Counted from the first letter of the stretch, positions 1-15,800 are shown. The stretch is 64,000 bases of DNA from Hyperoplus lanceolatus (GCA_026929865.2 CM049400.1:11952001-12016000), one strand, 5' to 3'. The notes: generated from the sequence alone by a model not told the origin. Program-made: numbers and translations.

Positions 1-1278
1 GTGGTGGCGCGTTACGTTTTGACCTGCTACATCTGACACTTCCATGTGACTACAGTTGCGTGTTGTTAGCAACAGGAGACACATGCTGGACTATGTGCAT
101 TGGACAAGGAGATGTTTGACGCATAACGACTTAGCGGACACTCTAAAAACATGAAGTGGGTGTTTGTAACTCAAAACTGTGGAAGTACAATTGACCTCAA
201 GCACACATACGGCGGAATTTTGTTTTGCATTTGCTGAACATAATCCCAACCAAAAAGAGCAAAAACAATTCAACCATTAAAACTATTCAAAAAAAGTGTG
301 GACACAATCGCATGTCGAAAGCAGTTATGTCACATCTATCCTTGTTAGTGTGGACATGAACTTGACTGACAATTACATAAGCGTTATCTAATCCCATATG
401 CAAATATTTGAAATGAATAACTTTAGTGTTTGAGGACAGAGAACAGCTCCCTTTGATCATTCTGATGCTCCATATGCATCCTGTAGGCAACAGACTGTCA
501 GATTGGTTCTTACAAATGAAAACCACCCCTGGTGTTTTTTTCTCAACTGAGATCCATGTCATAGCCAATGTTTCCTCTAAGATGCATCCCTGTTGTTATG
601 AGGTAATCTGTATGGTAAACATGTGTGGAGTTGGAGGGATTTTAGTGGGGGGGGAGTCTGTGTGTGTGTGTGTCGGAGGGGCATCAAAGCCTCATCGAAG
701 CCTTTCAAACTGGAGAGCTGAGGGGAGATGAAAGCACTTGCGCACAGTGTTGAAAAATAATAAGTGACTGTCACTGGCTTTTATAACCATATTCAGGTGT
801 TGACGCGAGTGGATAGTGGCTTATGGAATTAAAGCTGGGCCTATAAAGCTGTCAGCGACAATTCCAGCTGACTGATGGCCCAGAAAGCACATAATGTCGA
901 TATGCACAATGAGAGAGCGCTGTATGGTCTTTTGTGGTGATCAGCTTGGACCAAAGCCCTTTTGTTTCTCAACTGGATGTTATCCAATTGCTCCTTTGGA
1001 GGCCACATCGCATAGCATACTTCCCATAAACCCATTCATGGCGACAAATATGTCCAAAGTTGCAGTTCAGAATGGCATCTGATTTGCCAGACAGGCCTTT
1101 CCTATTGTCAAAGAAACTGCCTTGTAAGCAGGATGGGTACTGACCCACACTGTTGACCTCCAAAGAGAGATTCTGGGCTTTTGTAAAAACAACTCACCCA
1201 CTGTCTGAGGGCCACAGAGACACGTTTTATTTATTTTATAGTCCAACTAATACTATCTCAACTGATGCTCCAAGTTAA

Positions 1279-1504
1279 AGGTGCAGTGTGTGTAATAATG
1301 TGTATTGTGGCCTTTTATAGAGGTGAAAGCAATATTTGCTCGATCAGTCTTTACCCCTCCGTCCAAAGAATATACAGCAGCACATGTAATGCTGTAAAGT
1401 GTGTGTCTTGCTTTTTTTTTTGCTTCTGTAGAGACATGGTGGTGGATGCCCCTCTCCTTTGTAGAATGCTCATTAAAAAAAAACTTTCTCTACACACTGT
1501 ATCT
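1279..1504. mobile_element. TTAA-flanked MITE (Kolobok/T2-like)
   Basis: The element is 226 bp with TTAA at both edges (1275-1278 and 1505-1508). The ends form imperfect inverted repeats, AGGTGCAGTGTGTGTA on the left against AGATACAGTGTGTA read inward from the right. TTAA target duplication is typical of Kolobok and piggyBac transposons; the AGGTGCAGTGTGT-type end resembles fish T2/Kolobok MITEs (from memory). It has no coding capacity, so it would be a non-autonomous copy. Confidence 0.65.
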
Positions 1505-4500
1505 TTAACCTGGATATGATTCATGAATATTAATCAATCCGTCTCACAAGCCTTTGTTACTGTTACTTAGTTCAGCAACATATTTCCATATTGGTGTTCA
1601 ACTGTTAAGGACTACAAGTTTCTACAGTTTCTCCTAGTTGATGACAGCTTCCACCATCAGCTATCTGGGACATGCCGTACCACATCAGTCCCAGCAGGGC
1701 TGCATTTCCACATCAGCAGCACCTGAAATAGCAGCTGAGGCCTGGGGAGGGACGACACAGAAGGGTGCCCGCCTGGCACAACCATCTGCTTCAGATCTAA
1801 GGTTTGGGATTGAGGGAGTTGTCTGTGCCTCTTCGGGAGGCTGGATACAAGACAGGATAAATACCATCAGCGGTAATTATGAAAAGGCCCATCAGTTTTT
1901 CAACGCAGCACAAGCTTCCAATTACAGCTGGAGTGGGATCATGTGCCAGGAAGAGCCGAGTATCAACAGTGTGTCTTCTTCTGAATTTTTTTTGTTTAGT
2001 TTTCTGAGAGTCCAACAAAGCTCTACTGCTATACTTAATTATAGTGGGGCTATCACTCATGTTCTTGCCGCTTTGATAAATGCATAACATATGGTAAAAG
2101 TTATACAAAAAGTGGTTTAATCCAAAGCAATTGGACTAGTTAAAAATGTGCCCACCGCAATGCTCGTTCCCATTGAGCCCAACACACTATGCAGTTCTAC
2201 GTCGAGTCTTGCGGTAACCTAGAATCTGATGTTTGGTCTGGTTTACCTTCAAATGCCTTTACAAGTTGTCTTAGGAGCTTCCCAAACAGAGACTCACTAT
2301 ACATTCATTTGCATTGCTGACTGTGAAGAATGCCTGGTTGTTATAAATACAAAAATGTGCCGGTAGAAAAGAAGCCTTGAATAATCAAAGCAAAGCATGT
2401 GGCAAGGTCATTGTTAGATCAGAAGTTACAGAGAAGAAACATGCAGGAAGGATCATAGATAGGAATGTGGGATCACATGGCAAACACTTGTGCAAAAGAA
2501 TCTACTAGCACAAAATCCATGAGGCCATAGTGATTCCCACTGGTGAAAACGGATGAGCCTCATTCCTTAGCCTTTCTTTCTCAATTGGATGCTTGAACCC
2601 CGATGTAAATCACCACAACTGTCCTGTACTACTACACACTTTTGGCCATCCACCTGTCACCTTCTCTTTCAACACTGTGAAACGAGGCAGATTTTATCAT
2701 TTCAAACATTAAATAAAAAAAATGTATCACTTATTTGCGAATACTCAGAAACAACATTGAGTTAGAACCCTCAGCTAATGATGTCCTGTAAACTAACAGT
2801 GTAAAAGTAGCTTACGAGCACTAGTGTTGCCTTGGCTACGCTCGCTGGTCACTTGACCCATATCATGGCTTGCTTTAAAATCCTCAAGAGTCTGACTGAG
2901 TCACTCGGACGGGAGGAGTTTCTACTTTTGACACCCCTGACTCATTAGTGCCAATGAGACATAACCAACAGAGTCACATAGAATACACACAAAAAGAAAA
3001 AATTGGGCAGTGAGTAAAGCTATAAATATCGCACAGCATTTGTTAAGGAGGGTTGATATAATGACTACAGTGTGTTGGTGGGACTAGTAAGAGATTCATC
3101 ATGTGCTTGGTATGTCAGATATTGTTGGACCCTACCACCCCTCCTCTGCCTAACATCTGGGCATGACTGCTGAAATGTGTCACCGATTCCTATGTCCTCT
3201 GTGGGATTAAATGACTGATAACCATGTCTCTGTCGATTGACCAACATGTGTAATACCCGCTCTGTCTGTGATAAAACATTTAAAGCACTGAAAAGATGAT
3301 AAGTCCAATATGCAGGTCTATCTGATGTAATACAAAGACCAACAAGGCTGAATTGATTCTCTAAGATAAATTACAGCCAAACTACACACAGCAGGACACT
3401 GCCAGCTTTATTCAGTTTTTTATCTCAACACAATACAGAGCTGGCAATGTGTGGACCCCATTACAACATCTGACTGACATGTTAGCAGGATCCAAAACCG
3501 CAGAGAGTGTTCCAATGGAAGCACTGTAGGCTACTGTGATCCAGAGAATGACTTTTTAAAATCAGAGAGGGAAACGGGCCCATAATCATCTGCTTCTTTC
3601 AAACACTGAGGTGAACCAACGTCCTTTGGGATATGTAATGATCCAGTAGGAGTTTGAGGCTACTCGTGTGAGGTGACTTACAAGAGACACGTTTTACAGG
3701 AGCTCATCTACACTCAGTTTATTGGTCAATGCTGCCACGTCGTCCATACTGCTGCCGAGAAAAAAATAAGACCATGAGCAGCTATTAGCTTGCGTAAATG
3801 ATTATTTCCGGACATGGACACGCACACGTAAGCGCTACTTTTCTCAACGACAACCCTACACACACAGGAAATGCAGTAGTGGCTGTGATTTCGGTTGCTG
3901 TGTTTTCTCAAGGGCCCGGGAGCATTGTGGGCGGCAGACCCAAAGAGCTCAGGTTCCTTCCTGCACTCTGGCTTGTATAGTCCGATTCAGAAACAGCTCA
4001 GCCATGGCAGCAGCTATAACTGCAATTACTGTTCAGACAACAATACACTCCCGTAGTCATACAACAGATTGTAACTGAGCAAAAAAAAAAAAAAAAAACA
4101 CACACTTAAATGTGTGTCAGATCCATTGAACAAGGCAATATTTAAACATGTTATTTCAATAAGTGAAATGCAATCATCTGCCAATTAGATTCAGTTCGGC
4201 CAAGTGGCATGTGAGCCAAAAAGCGAAACACCCCCACAGCCGAGAGGCCTACAACGAGCGGGCGAGAGATCAATCACCGCTGACATTATGGAGGACTGTG
4301 AGGACCATCTTTTTTGATCCAAACAAAATAAGAAAGAGAGAGAGGAGTTGAATGCTGGGAGAAGTAACACACTTCAGAGGCAGAGCTGTTAGTTCAGCTG
4401 CTGGTCAACATCTCTACATTCTGTTTGATCTGGAAACAAGCCTGGTGTGTTTGGTCTGTTGAGATGGACCGGCTGAGATTTGTGTGGCTGTGTCTGTTGG

Positions 4501-5988
4501 AGTATTTGCTTCTTAGTGTTACCGTGTTGATTATGCATTCATATGTACGTGTTCATACTTTTAAAGGAATGCTTTACCTGTAGACTTGTATACCAATTGT
4601 AACACTTTGCAAACCATCACTCTTTTGTGGAGCACTTGATACGCCTGGCAAAGAAAAAGAAAAAGTTGTAGCTGATGACTTACAAGATCAATATTTTGCC
4701 TCTCCAGCTCTCTGTTCCCAGCCTTGTCAAGATGGCTTACTCTTGGTCAATGGCACAAATGTGCGTGTCAAAAGGTCAACAAACTGGAATTTAACATGAA
4801 AATTGTGTCCGCAGACTCCGCACGAGTGAATCAACTGGCTGGAGCACTCTGTCAAGTGATGTCTTTTTAAATAGTGGTGGTACCTTGGTTACACTAGTTG
4901 AATCCTGTTGTAATTTCTGAGAATCAAAGCAAACCAGAGCAGTTGTACTCTTCAAAGAAGCAAACTTTTTAGAGACACCTTTTCAGCCTGCGGCAAGTGA
5001 GAATTTGATACTTTAAAAAACAGATTTTCCGCAAAGTATCCCAACCAGAATGACTGATACTGCTTAGTGTTAACGATAAGAATGTGGATGACAGACGAGT
5101 TATGCTAAGGACAGGGATAGGTTACATATGTGTGGCTGAACATAAGAGAAAAAGAGAATCTGTGAGAAATACATTGATCTCTTTTAGTGTCTTGGCCAGA
5201 CCTCACCCACTTTTCTCATTCATCTCTGGAGTCTGGACCATACCCAGCTGCTCTGTCTGCGGCCCTGTGTGGGCGCTTTGTGTGCGAAAGAAAGAAAAAG
5301 AGATGTAGATATAATACTGGAAGCTAGTCCCGGCAAAAGCTTGCTTTAATTTAAATACGCCCTACACTGGTACACTGTGTACGCACCTCATATTTACTGA
5401 CTTTTTGTATTTTGTTTTAATGTGAAATGACACCTTGCCTTGTGTGTAGCCTACCTTTGTCCTTTTGTTGGGGGATATTAGTGGTGGTGGGAGATAAAGG
5501 GGCTAAAGCTCATCTGTCAAGACAGCCAGTCGGCCTCTCATTCTCAACAAAGCTAACCTCAGGCAAAATACTTGGCTAGGCAGGCCTCGGCTCCTACAGT
5601 TGGGATTATCTGTTTGGGATAACAATACTATGAGGACTCTGTGGTAGGACAGCTGAAGAGATAAATGCCTTTACAAAGGGTGTCACAGGAGAAACATCTG
5701 GAACGGAGGCACACAAGCTTTCATCTCTGGGAATATTTACTTCCCCCTTGCAGTAAACAAATTGAAGCACACTGACAAGAGGCTGGAAAAATACCAACTC
5801 TAAATGATGATCAAAGAGAATGACAGAGCAGTTATGTGGCCTGCTGTTATTAGAGTCTGAAGGCATACAGGCCCTCTTCATGGGTCCCAAAGAAAGACAA
5901 AAAGAGCTATAACGTAGTCACACAATATAGCCCCTCACCCAAGCACCTGCACACAGACTCAACACACACACCAGCACAGGTTGAGGGG

Positions 5989-6156
<168 letters not shown>

Positions 6157-8722
6157 CTGTACATTACAGTGTAGACCAGACATTTCCAGTGGGGAGGATG
6201 AATCCATTTGAGAGCTCTGTCACCAGCAAGCTCCCTGCCCTCAGTTACAGACTCCCCCTGTGTATCTGCTGACCTCTCTGCTCTCCACTCAACTGCCTCC
6301 ACTGCACACTGGACACTTTGGTCTCAGGCAAGGTTTGTCAGTGCCCTTCTGACTACACTCGGAGCTGCAAAGCTCACCAATAACTCTTCTTATTTCAGTC
6401 TGTCTTTAGGTGTTCAACAATTAGGCAATCAATTGTTTAGTGAGTAAAATGTCAATAATATATGCATTAACACGAACATTGATGTGAAAAGAGTAGCATA
6501 TAGTCCCAATTGAGGAAAGTTAAGAAGTTAATGTTATGAATTAGAAGTAGAAAATCAATTACCAAATGAATGACCAAGTATTTTTTTAATGACTACTGAA
6601 TTAATGAACTTATCTTTTACTCATCCTATAATTAGCTGAACTATGATTATTGCAAACAATAATATTTAATAAAAATAACTCTTATAACATACATTTTGGA
6701 CTTTATACACCACATTGGATTGGTTGTTGATGCCCTGATGCATCCCTGATTGTACTAATGTTTGTCTTCACATTGACTGCCTACCTGTCTCCATTGTCCA
6801 ACCATTGTCCATTGTCCAATCTGTTTATGAGTATCTACATAGCTGCTGTCCGGCTACTATTCACTCCATGTGTTTGTACTTCTGCCTTCTGTAAAAGTGT
6901 AGAGTACACCTCTGTTTTAAAATTATTTAGTCTGTCTTCCCACACAGAAGGGTGGAAACTCGAGAGCTGGGCAGGGACACAAGGATCCATGGCACAAAGC
7001 CAGGTAGAGCCACTGCTAGCTTGGGTTGACAATGTTGAGTTGTGTGCTTGAGTTAGGTGTCTGTACATTCAACTTCCTATGAACTCAGTGAAAACTGCAA
7101 ACCATTGTTCAAAGCCAATGAGCCCCGATCAGTTTAAAGTTCAAGAGACTCTACAGAAACGTTGAAGTCCTCAATGCAATCATAGCTGACGTCTCTTATA
7201 TCGATTCTATATTCAGTTATCAAAGCGGTAGAGAGAGGAAAAACACCTGGGGGCTATTTTTCATTGGCCTGCCCATGCTCAAAACTTTTCATATTTCTAC
7301 TTAATGAAAACAAATACTAGCAAAAATGTTTTCCTGGGATTTGCTAAATCCATCTTTTTATGACTCCAAGAAAAGATCAGTAGACGAAAGGAGTTTGTGA
7401 ACTTCAAAAATATGTTAATGCATGAGCAGGTTCATAGCCGGGCTTCTAAGAACACAAACTAAAACACAGGACAGTCATTAAGTAACAAGCGAGCTCACAG
7501 TGGTGATGAGCTGTAATCAAGGTGTGTCCTGAAGTCACATCCTGTATCACCTGTGTACTTTGTAAGGCTGGAGTCATCCGGATGAAAACAGTATTTGAAT
7601 TGTATTCCAGGCTACAGTCACATCCCATCAGGATCTGTTGACCTGAATGATGAGTGGCAGCAATATTTTGCATAAAAAAGTTAATAAATAAAAATGTGAT
7701 AAACAAGATTAAAAGTCCCCAGAATAGTGGTACACTGAGCTAAAGGCTAACCCGGCTAAGCTGCTCAGAAGGACAATATTAACATTCTGAATTGTCTAGA
7801 GCTGCAACAATTTTAATAATGCATTAATTGTTTGCCTCTCTTTTGGAAATACAATATATTTTTTTAGGTGCACGAAAAGCCTGAATTTAAAACAAAAACT
7901 TACATGGGAAACATCAGCCATTCCTTCATGACCACCAAACAGCAAAGTAAACACCGTCCTCCGTTCATGAGCTTTCCTTCTCGTTACTGACCACCCCTCC
8001 TTTCCCCCCTCGCCGTGCCACAAAAAAACAGCACCTCGCAGGATGTGTGGTTTGGGAGCCTTTGATAGGGTTACACCAGTGGAGGAGCTGGAGAGACCGG
8101 GGAGGAACAACCTTACTATTCAAGACCAGGCCTCTAATTCCAGAGACGAGGACATGTGCTTCAAACCCGCTGGGAAGAAAGAGGGAGCAAGAGGAATGGA
8201 GAGAGCAGGAGAAAACGGTACAAGGCCAGTTATTAGATGAAAAAGTGTTGGAGAAGAGGGCTGAGGGGGACGCAAGGCTCTAGTAAAATACCAGACAAAG
8301 AGGAACTGAGTTGCACAGTTTCTTGTGGAGGCTGAAGGCTGGAAAAATTATTTCTGAAGATAAAATTTACAGAAAGATTAACTCTAAAAGGTGATCTAAT
8401 CGAATGTTTTCTTATTAAACCATTTGGTTCAGGATAGACAAATATGGTGGTAAATTTCAAAGACCTTTACACTCTGTAGAGCATCAATAAGGCACATAGT
8501 TACCAAATGGAATTGAATGAAAGTTGCATTGGTGTGAAAGAGTTGAGTAGAAATGTAAAGGATTGCACCGGTTCAACAACGTTCAGTTCACGACCAACTG
8601 TCTTTTCTCAATTGTACACAAAAACTTCCATGTATCTCTTATAGCTAATCTGTAAATCTGAGGCTTCATATAGTCGGCTTTCTTGACCCCTTTTCCCCTC
8701 ATCTTAAAAATCTCCAACTTAA

Positions 8723-8961
8723 AGCTGGGGTATGTGATTTCTGAAGCTGTACACTTTGACCAATCAGAGCGAGGCTCCAATTCTCTGTTCTTATTGGCTG
8801 TTGTGACTGTCCATTCACTTTGGCATGACTTTGTTGGTGCATAGCGTGTCAGGGAGAGACCATAGGGGAGGGACCAAAGAGAACAAGTGGAGCGGTTGAG
8901 GTATTTGTATTCGAATCTCTATCCCAACTGCCATTTTCTCCCCAAATCCTCCACCCCAGCT
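8723..8961. mobile_element. TTAA-flanked MITE
   Basis: A 239-bp element bounded by TTAA at 8719-8722 and 8962-8965. The terminal inverted repeats begin AGCTGGGGT on the left and mirror as CCCCAGCT on the right, perfect for about nine bases and then diverging. Non-coding. The TTAA target points to Kolobok or piggyBac mobilisation. Its ends differ from those of the 1279-1504 element, so it is a separate family. Confidence 0.75.
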
Positions 8962-10439
8962 TTAAAACAAAAGGTTTTAGGGAAAGAAGTCCCTAATTCA
9001 ATCCTATTCAAGCTATACATGTTCTAACTAAAACACAAAGATGGCTCCCATGAAGAACACTTTCAAACCCTTTACTTAGCTCCAGTCGTCCATTCAGATC
9101 TTTGTGGGACGAGTTCTACCAGTTCTACTTCCAAGGTCATAAAAGATGGAGAACAAGTCTTATCTGCAGAGGAGCAGCTGGCCGAGACAAAGCACAGCTG
9201 AATGTTTGCACTATCACACGCACGATGCAAACACACATTCCCACTCGGCCTTCTCTAAATATACTTCTCCAAAACCCGCTGTGTCCACACACAGGACATA
9301 TTGATTACTAGGACGATGCCTTTAAATTAAAGTCCAAGCAGCCCACAGCGTCCATGTGTGGTCGCCTTGTGAGTGTTAATAGGATGTATTTATGTTTGTT
9401 TAGGGTCGCGCTCTGTGGACTTGTCATTTGTCTGCTTCTCTGTCTGTACTAGTCCCATCTGTCATCGTTTCCATCACTCTGTGGGAATACCTTTGACCAA
9501 AAAGGATTAGCGGGTCACAAGAGAAGTTCTACAGAAATGGAGTGTAGTGGCATGAAGCAAACATACATGGATTCCCTGGATCAAATAATGATGCTTACTC
9601 CAACAGTTTGTTTACTATAGAAATCAAATGTAGAATCAGTCAATTGACAGAAATACGTCAGAAAGGAACCGACTCTGGGTTCAGGAAAAACACGACATTG
9701 ACTGTCACCAAAAATAAGTGGACTGCTGGCCTTTCAACTGTATTTGAATTACAAAGAGAAGGCATGACAATAAAACCAAGCCAGCTATTAGCCATGGTCA
9801 AGGCATAAGTGGCAACAGGGACAGGGGGAGAAACTCAAGCATTAACTAACAACAGGCATTTATCATCCCAGTTTAAACCTCTCTGTGGCATTGAGGGGTT
9901 GCAAACATTATACAAAAAGCAGGACCCCCCCCAAACTCCTTTGGGTAAAAACGGTTAATCTTTTCCCACCAGGTGCTCAGAGTTGTGACAGCTGAAATAA
10001 TCCACTCGTAGAGACGGCTTCATCCTCATGTAAACATACTCACTTTGAGGGGGATGTGGAGTGTGAACTCTGACAGGAAGGGTAGAGAGATATGAGCTGT
10101 CCTTCTACTGGACCAAAGTATAAAGTCTTCATTAAACTTAAAACTAAAATGCAAAGTGACTGAGATGTCTGAGGGAGAACGCATTTTGTTATTGAGATGA
10201 TAAAGAAGCAAAGTTGCACCGGTCAGTTTTAGCACACAGGGAACATTAAAAGATATGTCAAAATGAACTTTGTTATATGAACAGTTTCTCAACGTCAGAG
10301 TGTGTCTGCCTGTGAATATTCAGTGCTGAAAATCACTCCTTCGCTTCATAAAATGTAATCCCGTCACTAAAACACACTGGCAGAACACACTTGCTCAATA
10401 CAACTGAGAATGACGGCAGTAAGAAACAATCACTAAACT

Positions 10440-10622
10440 TTTTTTTTTTTTTTTGGCATTGTCAAGCTTTATTGGATAGTACAGAGTTGAAATGGGGAGA
10501 CAGAGAGAGAGGGGGGATGACCCGCAGTAAAGGTCCACGGGTCGGATTTAACCCGCGACCACTGCAACGAAGGCCGGAGCCAATATGGTACGCACTCTGT
10601 CCACTATGCCACCGGAGCGCCC
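10440..10622 (-). mobile_element. tRNA-derived SINE (minus strand)
   Basis: Read on the minus strand, the element starts with a tRNA-like head with an A-box-like motif (GGCATAGTGGACAGAGTG) and a B-box-like motif (GTCGCGGGTTAAATCC), followed by a CT-rich body, an AATAAAGC stretch and a poly-A tail (poly-T on the plus strand at its left edge). A 9-bp near-duplicate, CACTAAACT at 10431-10439 and CATTAAACT at 10623-10631, looks like the target site duplication. It appears full length; one mismatch in the duplication suggests moderate age. Confidence 0.8.
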
Positions 10623-12716
10623 CATTAAACTATGTCTACATTGCTCCATATGTTATGTGGTCATCCCTGCAGAGTGGATGACTTCACTGTCAAGAGGGAC
10701 ATGGGGATCAGAGTAAAAGGGAGATCCCACTACTGACTAATCTGGACAGCTGCTGTCCCCCGAGGAGAGCCAGAGGCCAACTGAGTCAGATGAAGTCAGC
10801 CACTTGCATTTTGTCTTCATTGTATTTCATCTTTATTCAAAAAACTGTGTTTCCACTTTATTCCCAACATTTCAACTATATTCTCGAAGTGGATAATGAA
10901 AAAAATGTATTTCCACCTCTCCTTTGGCCTTAATACTAGTCCACAACCACCGTGTTTTCGCTTGGCAGCTTCTTTATAGGCTACCTAAAGAGACTCAAAC
11001 ATGACCAATATATAAATGTCCTGGTCTGTTGTGTTGACACCTCAAAATCAGCAAATCAGTCTGAATCTCGGAAGAAGAGCATGAAAATGACTCTGGCCTT
11101 AAGTCTGGCTAGTCACAGGCTGGGGATTGAGCGCACATGCTTTGAGGCGGTAATGGATGGGTGAGCTAAAGCTGGGATTGAAGATTGAGGGTAGAGAATT
11201 AAGGGCAGGTGGAGGACGGTGGTTTGGGGGGGATTCACTTAAGAGCTATGGGGGTTAAAGCTGGGAGACAAATCATTTCATATACACAACATGAGAGGAT
11301 TGTTCTGACATCGATTCCACAAAACCAAATCTGATTAACTGATCTGAATTATGGTTTTAGGGACGGACTGATACAGACTAGACTGGTTCACATTGGACAA
11401 AGAACAGACATCTTGTTTTGTTGTAAAAGGCACTTTTTAATAAAAAAGAAGATGTTGACATTATTGAAAAGAGGAAACTACTTCAAATGTATATTTAGGA
11501 TGATTACCACCTACAGACATGTGTATAGGAACTTTTCCCGCAGCCACGGGAACACCAGCCACTGAATTTTGCCAAGAGCCAAACTTCAAAGCGTACGCCT
11601 AATCTTAAATCAAAGAGTCGTAATTATGCTGATCTGATACACTTCAGAGCCACAACCAAATATGCACACATGCATTTTTAATGGTTGATTATGGCCCGAG
11701 AATGGATCATCAGAACTCAAGACACAGGGACCTTCTTGAGCCTACAATCATCGTCATCATTTCATTACCATGCAAGTTTCAGATGTCCCCAGAGTTGAAA
11801 TAAATATTAAGGAGAACCCCATGTTTCTTGAGCTGCAATGAACCAAAGTGACAGCTGAAGGAAAACTTTAAAAGAAAGATGGAATTTAATTATTTACTGA
11901 AGGATTGTATTTTGCTCTGTGGGTGCATAATAATGAGGCTGTCTTGATCGAGGTGGATTACTGCGTCTACCGAGTATGAGTTTAGTAGTTTAAAGTGAGG
12001 CACAGATAAATATTTGCTTAGCATGCATTCACGTCCAAATTATATGAGTGTAATTTGTAGCCAGGCTAGCTGCGTGGCTCTGATGATGGCGATGTTGGTT
12101 GGTCATTCAGTTCACCACTTTAGACCAGACAGAAATATCTCAGCACATGGACGGATTTCCATATAATTTTGTGCAGACATTCAATTTTCTTGTACATAGC
12201 CACCATATATGTTGAGATTTCTTTAGTTTTTTTCTAAACTAAGCCATTGTCATTGTTTCTGAAAGTGCTTTTCAAATCTCCCAGGAAAGAGTAAAAGACG
12301 AGCTGAAAAGCCTGTTCTAATTAAACTAGGGATTTGTCCACGGTCGCACAATATCAGAAAGATCCCATATTTGCTGCTCATTTGTTTTACATCAGTTACT
12401 TACCAACCTTCCATTATAAGCATAATGTGTGCAATTCTGTCATTATTAGGACTGTTCCCCCTTGCCAAGCATTGCAGAAAATGCTGTAGGTGTAGTTCAA
12501 ATCCCATCTTTAGTTTTCCTGGCTCTAAGGTTTCAGACTGAGTGCCCTAACTCAACCTGAGGCCCAATCAGTCCCCTTGTCGCATCCAGCGGGGATTGAT
12601 TTCTCTCAAAGCATTCTGAGGTGAAAGCTAAGCCGTGAAGAATGAGGAAATCGTCAAGTCTCAAATCACTCACACACACCCACACAGCCCCTTCCTCTCA
12701 GGGTACCAGAGGCCAA

Positions 12717-12858
<142 letters not shown>

Positions 12859-15800
12859 AAGGCAAATTCAGGGTCTTTACAAAGACCTCATTTCCAGATA
12901 ATTATAGTGGAAGCCAATATGGAGGAAGTGACAGAGAGTTAGGTGTCGTTATCTCCTTCGTTCTACCCTTAGGGAAGCTTTAACTGCCAATCCTCTCTCA
13001 CTTTTCTAAGTACTAGCAGCCGACTCTGAGAGCAGGCTCTCAGTCTGGCTCTCAGGCGCTGAGATGACACGTTTTCCACTGAAAAAATGTCCATCAGTAA
13101 TATCTCATTAAAAGCTTTTGTCATCATCCCTGTGCGAACACAAACTTGACAAGACTGGCCAGGTGATAATGGACACCAGTGTTGCCTGCGGGGGGCAATG
13201 GCGCACAGATCCACCCATTGCTTTTCGGCTTACCACACCAGATCTGAGCCCGGCGCGCATGTATGTGATCGACCTTAGGGCAGCTGCTCGGAGTGCGAGA
13301 GCGAGGGACAATGAGGGAGGTAGAAGAAAAGAACAGACGGATCAGCTTTCACTGCTCTTTGTTTCTCTACACTATAGCGAGCAAGACTGGGGCTTTCTCT
13401 TTTCTGTCTCCCACAGAGCCGGGAGATAGAGAGGCCGTCGTTTTTTGACTGTGTGTGTGTATTTGTGTGTGACCACCATCCAGACACGCATACATGTGCC
13501 ACACAGCCAGCAGCCAGGTTGCCATGTATCACACACCCCTATGACACACCATTAACCAGGACAAATCACAGGACCCCGGGGGAGATGATGGCTTCCTCCA
13601 CACACTGATTAAAAACTAAGATATATGAGGCATGTCCGCAGTGTTCGTGACCATGCTGGGCAGCTGACTGGGCAAGTCTACGCTGGCAGACACACCCAAA
13701 ATGTGCCGACATATTTTTCAATTGTTCTAAACAATCTCATTTCCCTTGATATACTAATGGTGATTCAGCAATTTTTGTCTTCATGTTCCAAAAGCAGACC
13801 ACAATCTATATTTAGGAAGGAGATTAGAAAAATAAAAATTTTCTTCATGACCATTGGTGTCGGATAGGCTCCACCCTACTTAAGGTTATTAGAAAAGGGG
13901 CAGACCAGGACAGTATCACTCAATTTTCTATTTTCAGACCAGTCTGATCTAGAAAAAACAAACTTTGCTTTGCAGCTCAAGCGCCTTCTATTAAACTACA
14001 TTAAAATGGGCTGTCAGGAGGAGAGTCTGTAGGGACTTCTTGCAGGCAGCAGTGTGCTCTACTTCATCCTAACCTAAAAAAGTCCACCAGAAAAAGAAGT
14101 GACACTACAAAGATTTCCAAGATCTTCTTAACTATTTGCAGTGCTAGCAAGACACAGGATATCTTCATATAGACATCATTGAAACAAATGTAAATGTAAA
14201 TGCAGTAACAGAAGCTTCAAATGACTATGCTAAATTTCAGTGTAAAGTCTACAGTAGAAAACCACTAATGACCAGTTGGAACTTTTCCATGTGCCATAGA
14301 AACAGTAAAAAAAGAAAATCAGGGGCATTACCCTCATTTCCAAATTCAATTTTGGATGGCACTGGTATTACTGGGAACGGGGCGTGAGACTGACTGGCTT
14401 TTAATGGCAAAATGAGACAAATAGAGAGTCTTTTCGGACAAGATGAGAGCATGCACAAAACGAGTAAGAGGGTGATCTAGAGAGGGAATAACAGAAACAA
14501 AAAAGGCAATTTAGCAGATTGTTTCCGTTCAATACATTCAGCCAAACAACAGAGTTGAGCCAGAGGAAATACAAAGAACAACACAATCATCAACGTTTTT
14601 CAAAAGGTAATCAGACTAATTTGCCTTCACGGCTCTTGAGATGGTGGAACGCCAAGAGGAATCCAGTTTCTTCTTCAGTTTCTGAGTTTGGTTCCAGTGG
14701 CTCCAAATTACCAGGAATCATTTGGTAAAAAAAATAAAATAATAATAATAATTAGGAACATGTTTGCCAGTTGTTTGCAGACCCAGTCCCCGTGGCCAGA
14801 ACGACAGGCCATCTAATTCACCCATCTAATTGAACAGAGTTGGCAGAGCTGTGGTCCAAGAATCCAGGTCAAGGAGCAGAGGTCAGTGCTTCTGTGACCA
14901 GAGGGTCAAGTTGTCCTGGACAGAAGGCCGCCAGCAGGGGGTCAGTGATAGGACAAAGGACCAAGGACTGGACAACAGACACTGAATACCGGTTTCATGT
15001 CAGTAACTTTTTCCTAATTGAATGCGTTTTAATTCTGCTGCGTGTGTGTAAATGAGCGCTAGCAATAGTTGATGGTTCGGGTTGGCTCTCTTCTTTCATC
15101 TAACTGTGACCCAGGGCATGAAGAAGAAGCGTAGAAATATCAGCTGGGTCATTTACAACTGCATGATAACCGCATGACACAAAGCCTCAAGAAAATAAAA
15201 TGGAAAAGGCTCACCAACAACGCAAACCAGATAGGAGTTTTCTGGGAATGCAAAAAAAGTTTTGCAAATGCTTCAAAATAACTATTAATATATATATCTT
15301 ATTAAATCTATCACCTTTAGCAGATTTACTCTTTAACATTAGCTGTTTGCCATTGAGAAACTGCTTGAAGCATAGAATGAGCGAGTGCAAAGGGACAGGA
15401 AGACATGTGTGACCCCTGGCAGTGGGACACAATGAGCAGTGGAGGAACATGGCTGACAGATCTTTATCTGTAAATTGCTTGCTTTTTTTTCTCTTTCATT
15501 TCCAAGAACCCCACATATCCATGACTGGAACCACAGCTATGGATCCAGTTTCCATCTCTGGAGAGGTCGGAGGAAATTTCAGGCCGGAGTTTACAAGAGC
15601 TCCTGCCCGGGGCTGCTCAGACACCCAACCACGGCTGCACATTTGGATCGGGTCTCCTCCTGCTGCAAACCACAATGAGCCTTTATTGTAAGGCTGATAA
15701 GCTAAGAGCTGAGACCATGGGAAACTCTTCCCAACTACTCTCTGCACTAGTACAAACAGACAGACTGCATTGAGGGAACCAGAGATGGAGAGGGAAGGGA

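Noticed and set aside
3690-3770. Short minus-strand exon-like piece (polypyrimidine tract, CAG, then a 17-codon frame)
   Set aside because: Too short, with no partner exons and no recognised protein; possibly chance within the srgap1 intron.
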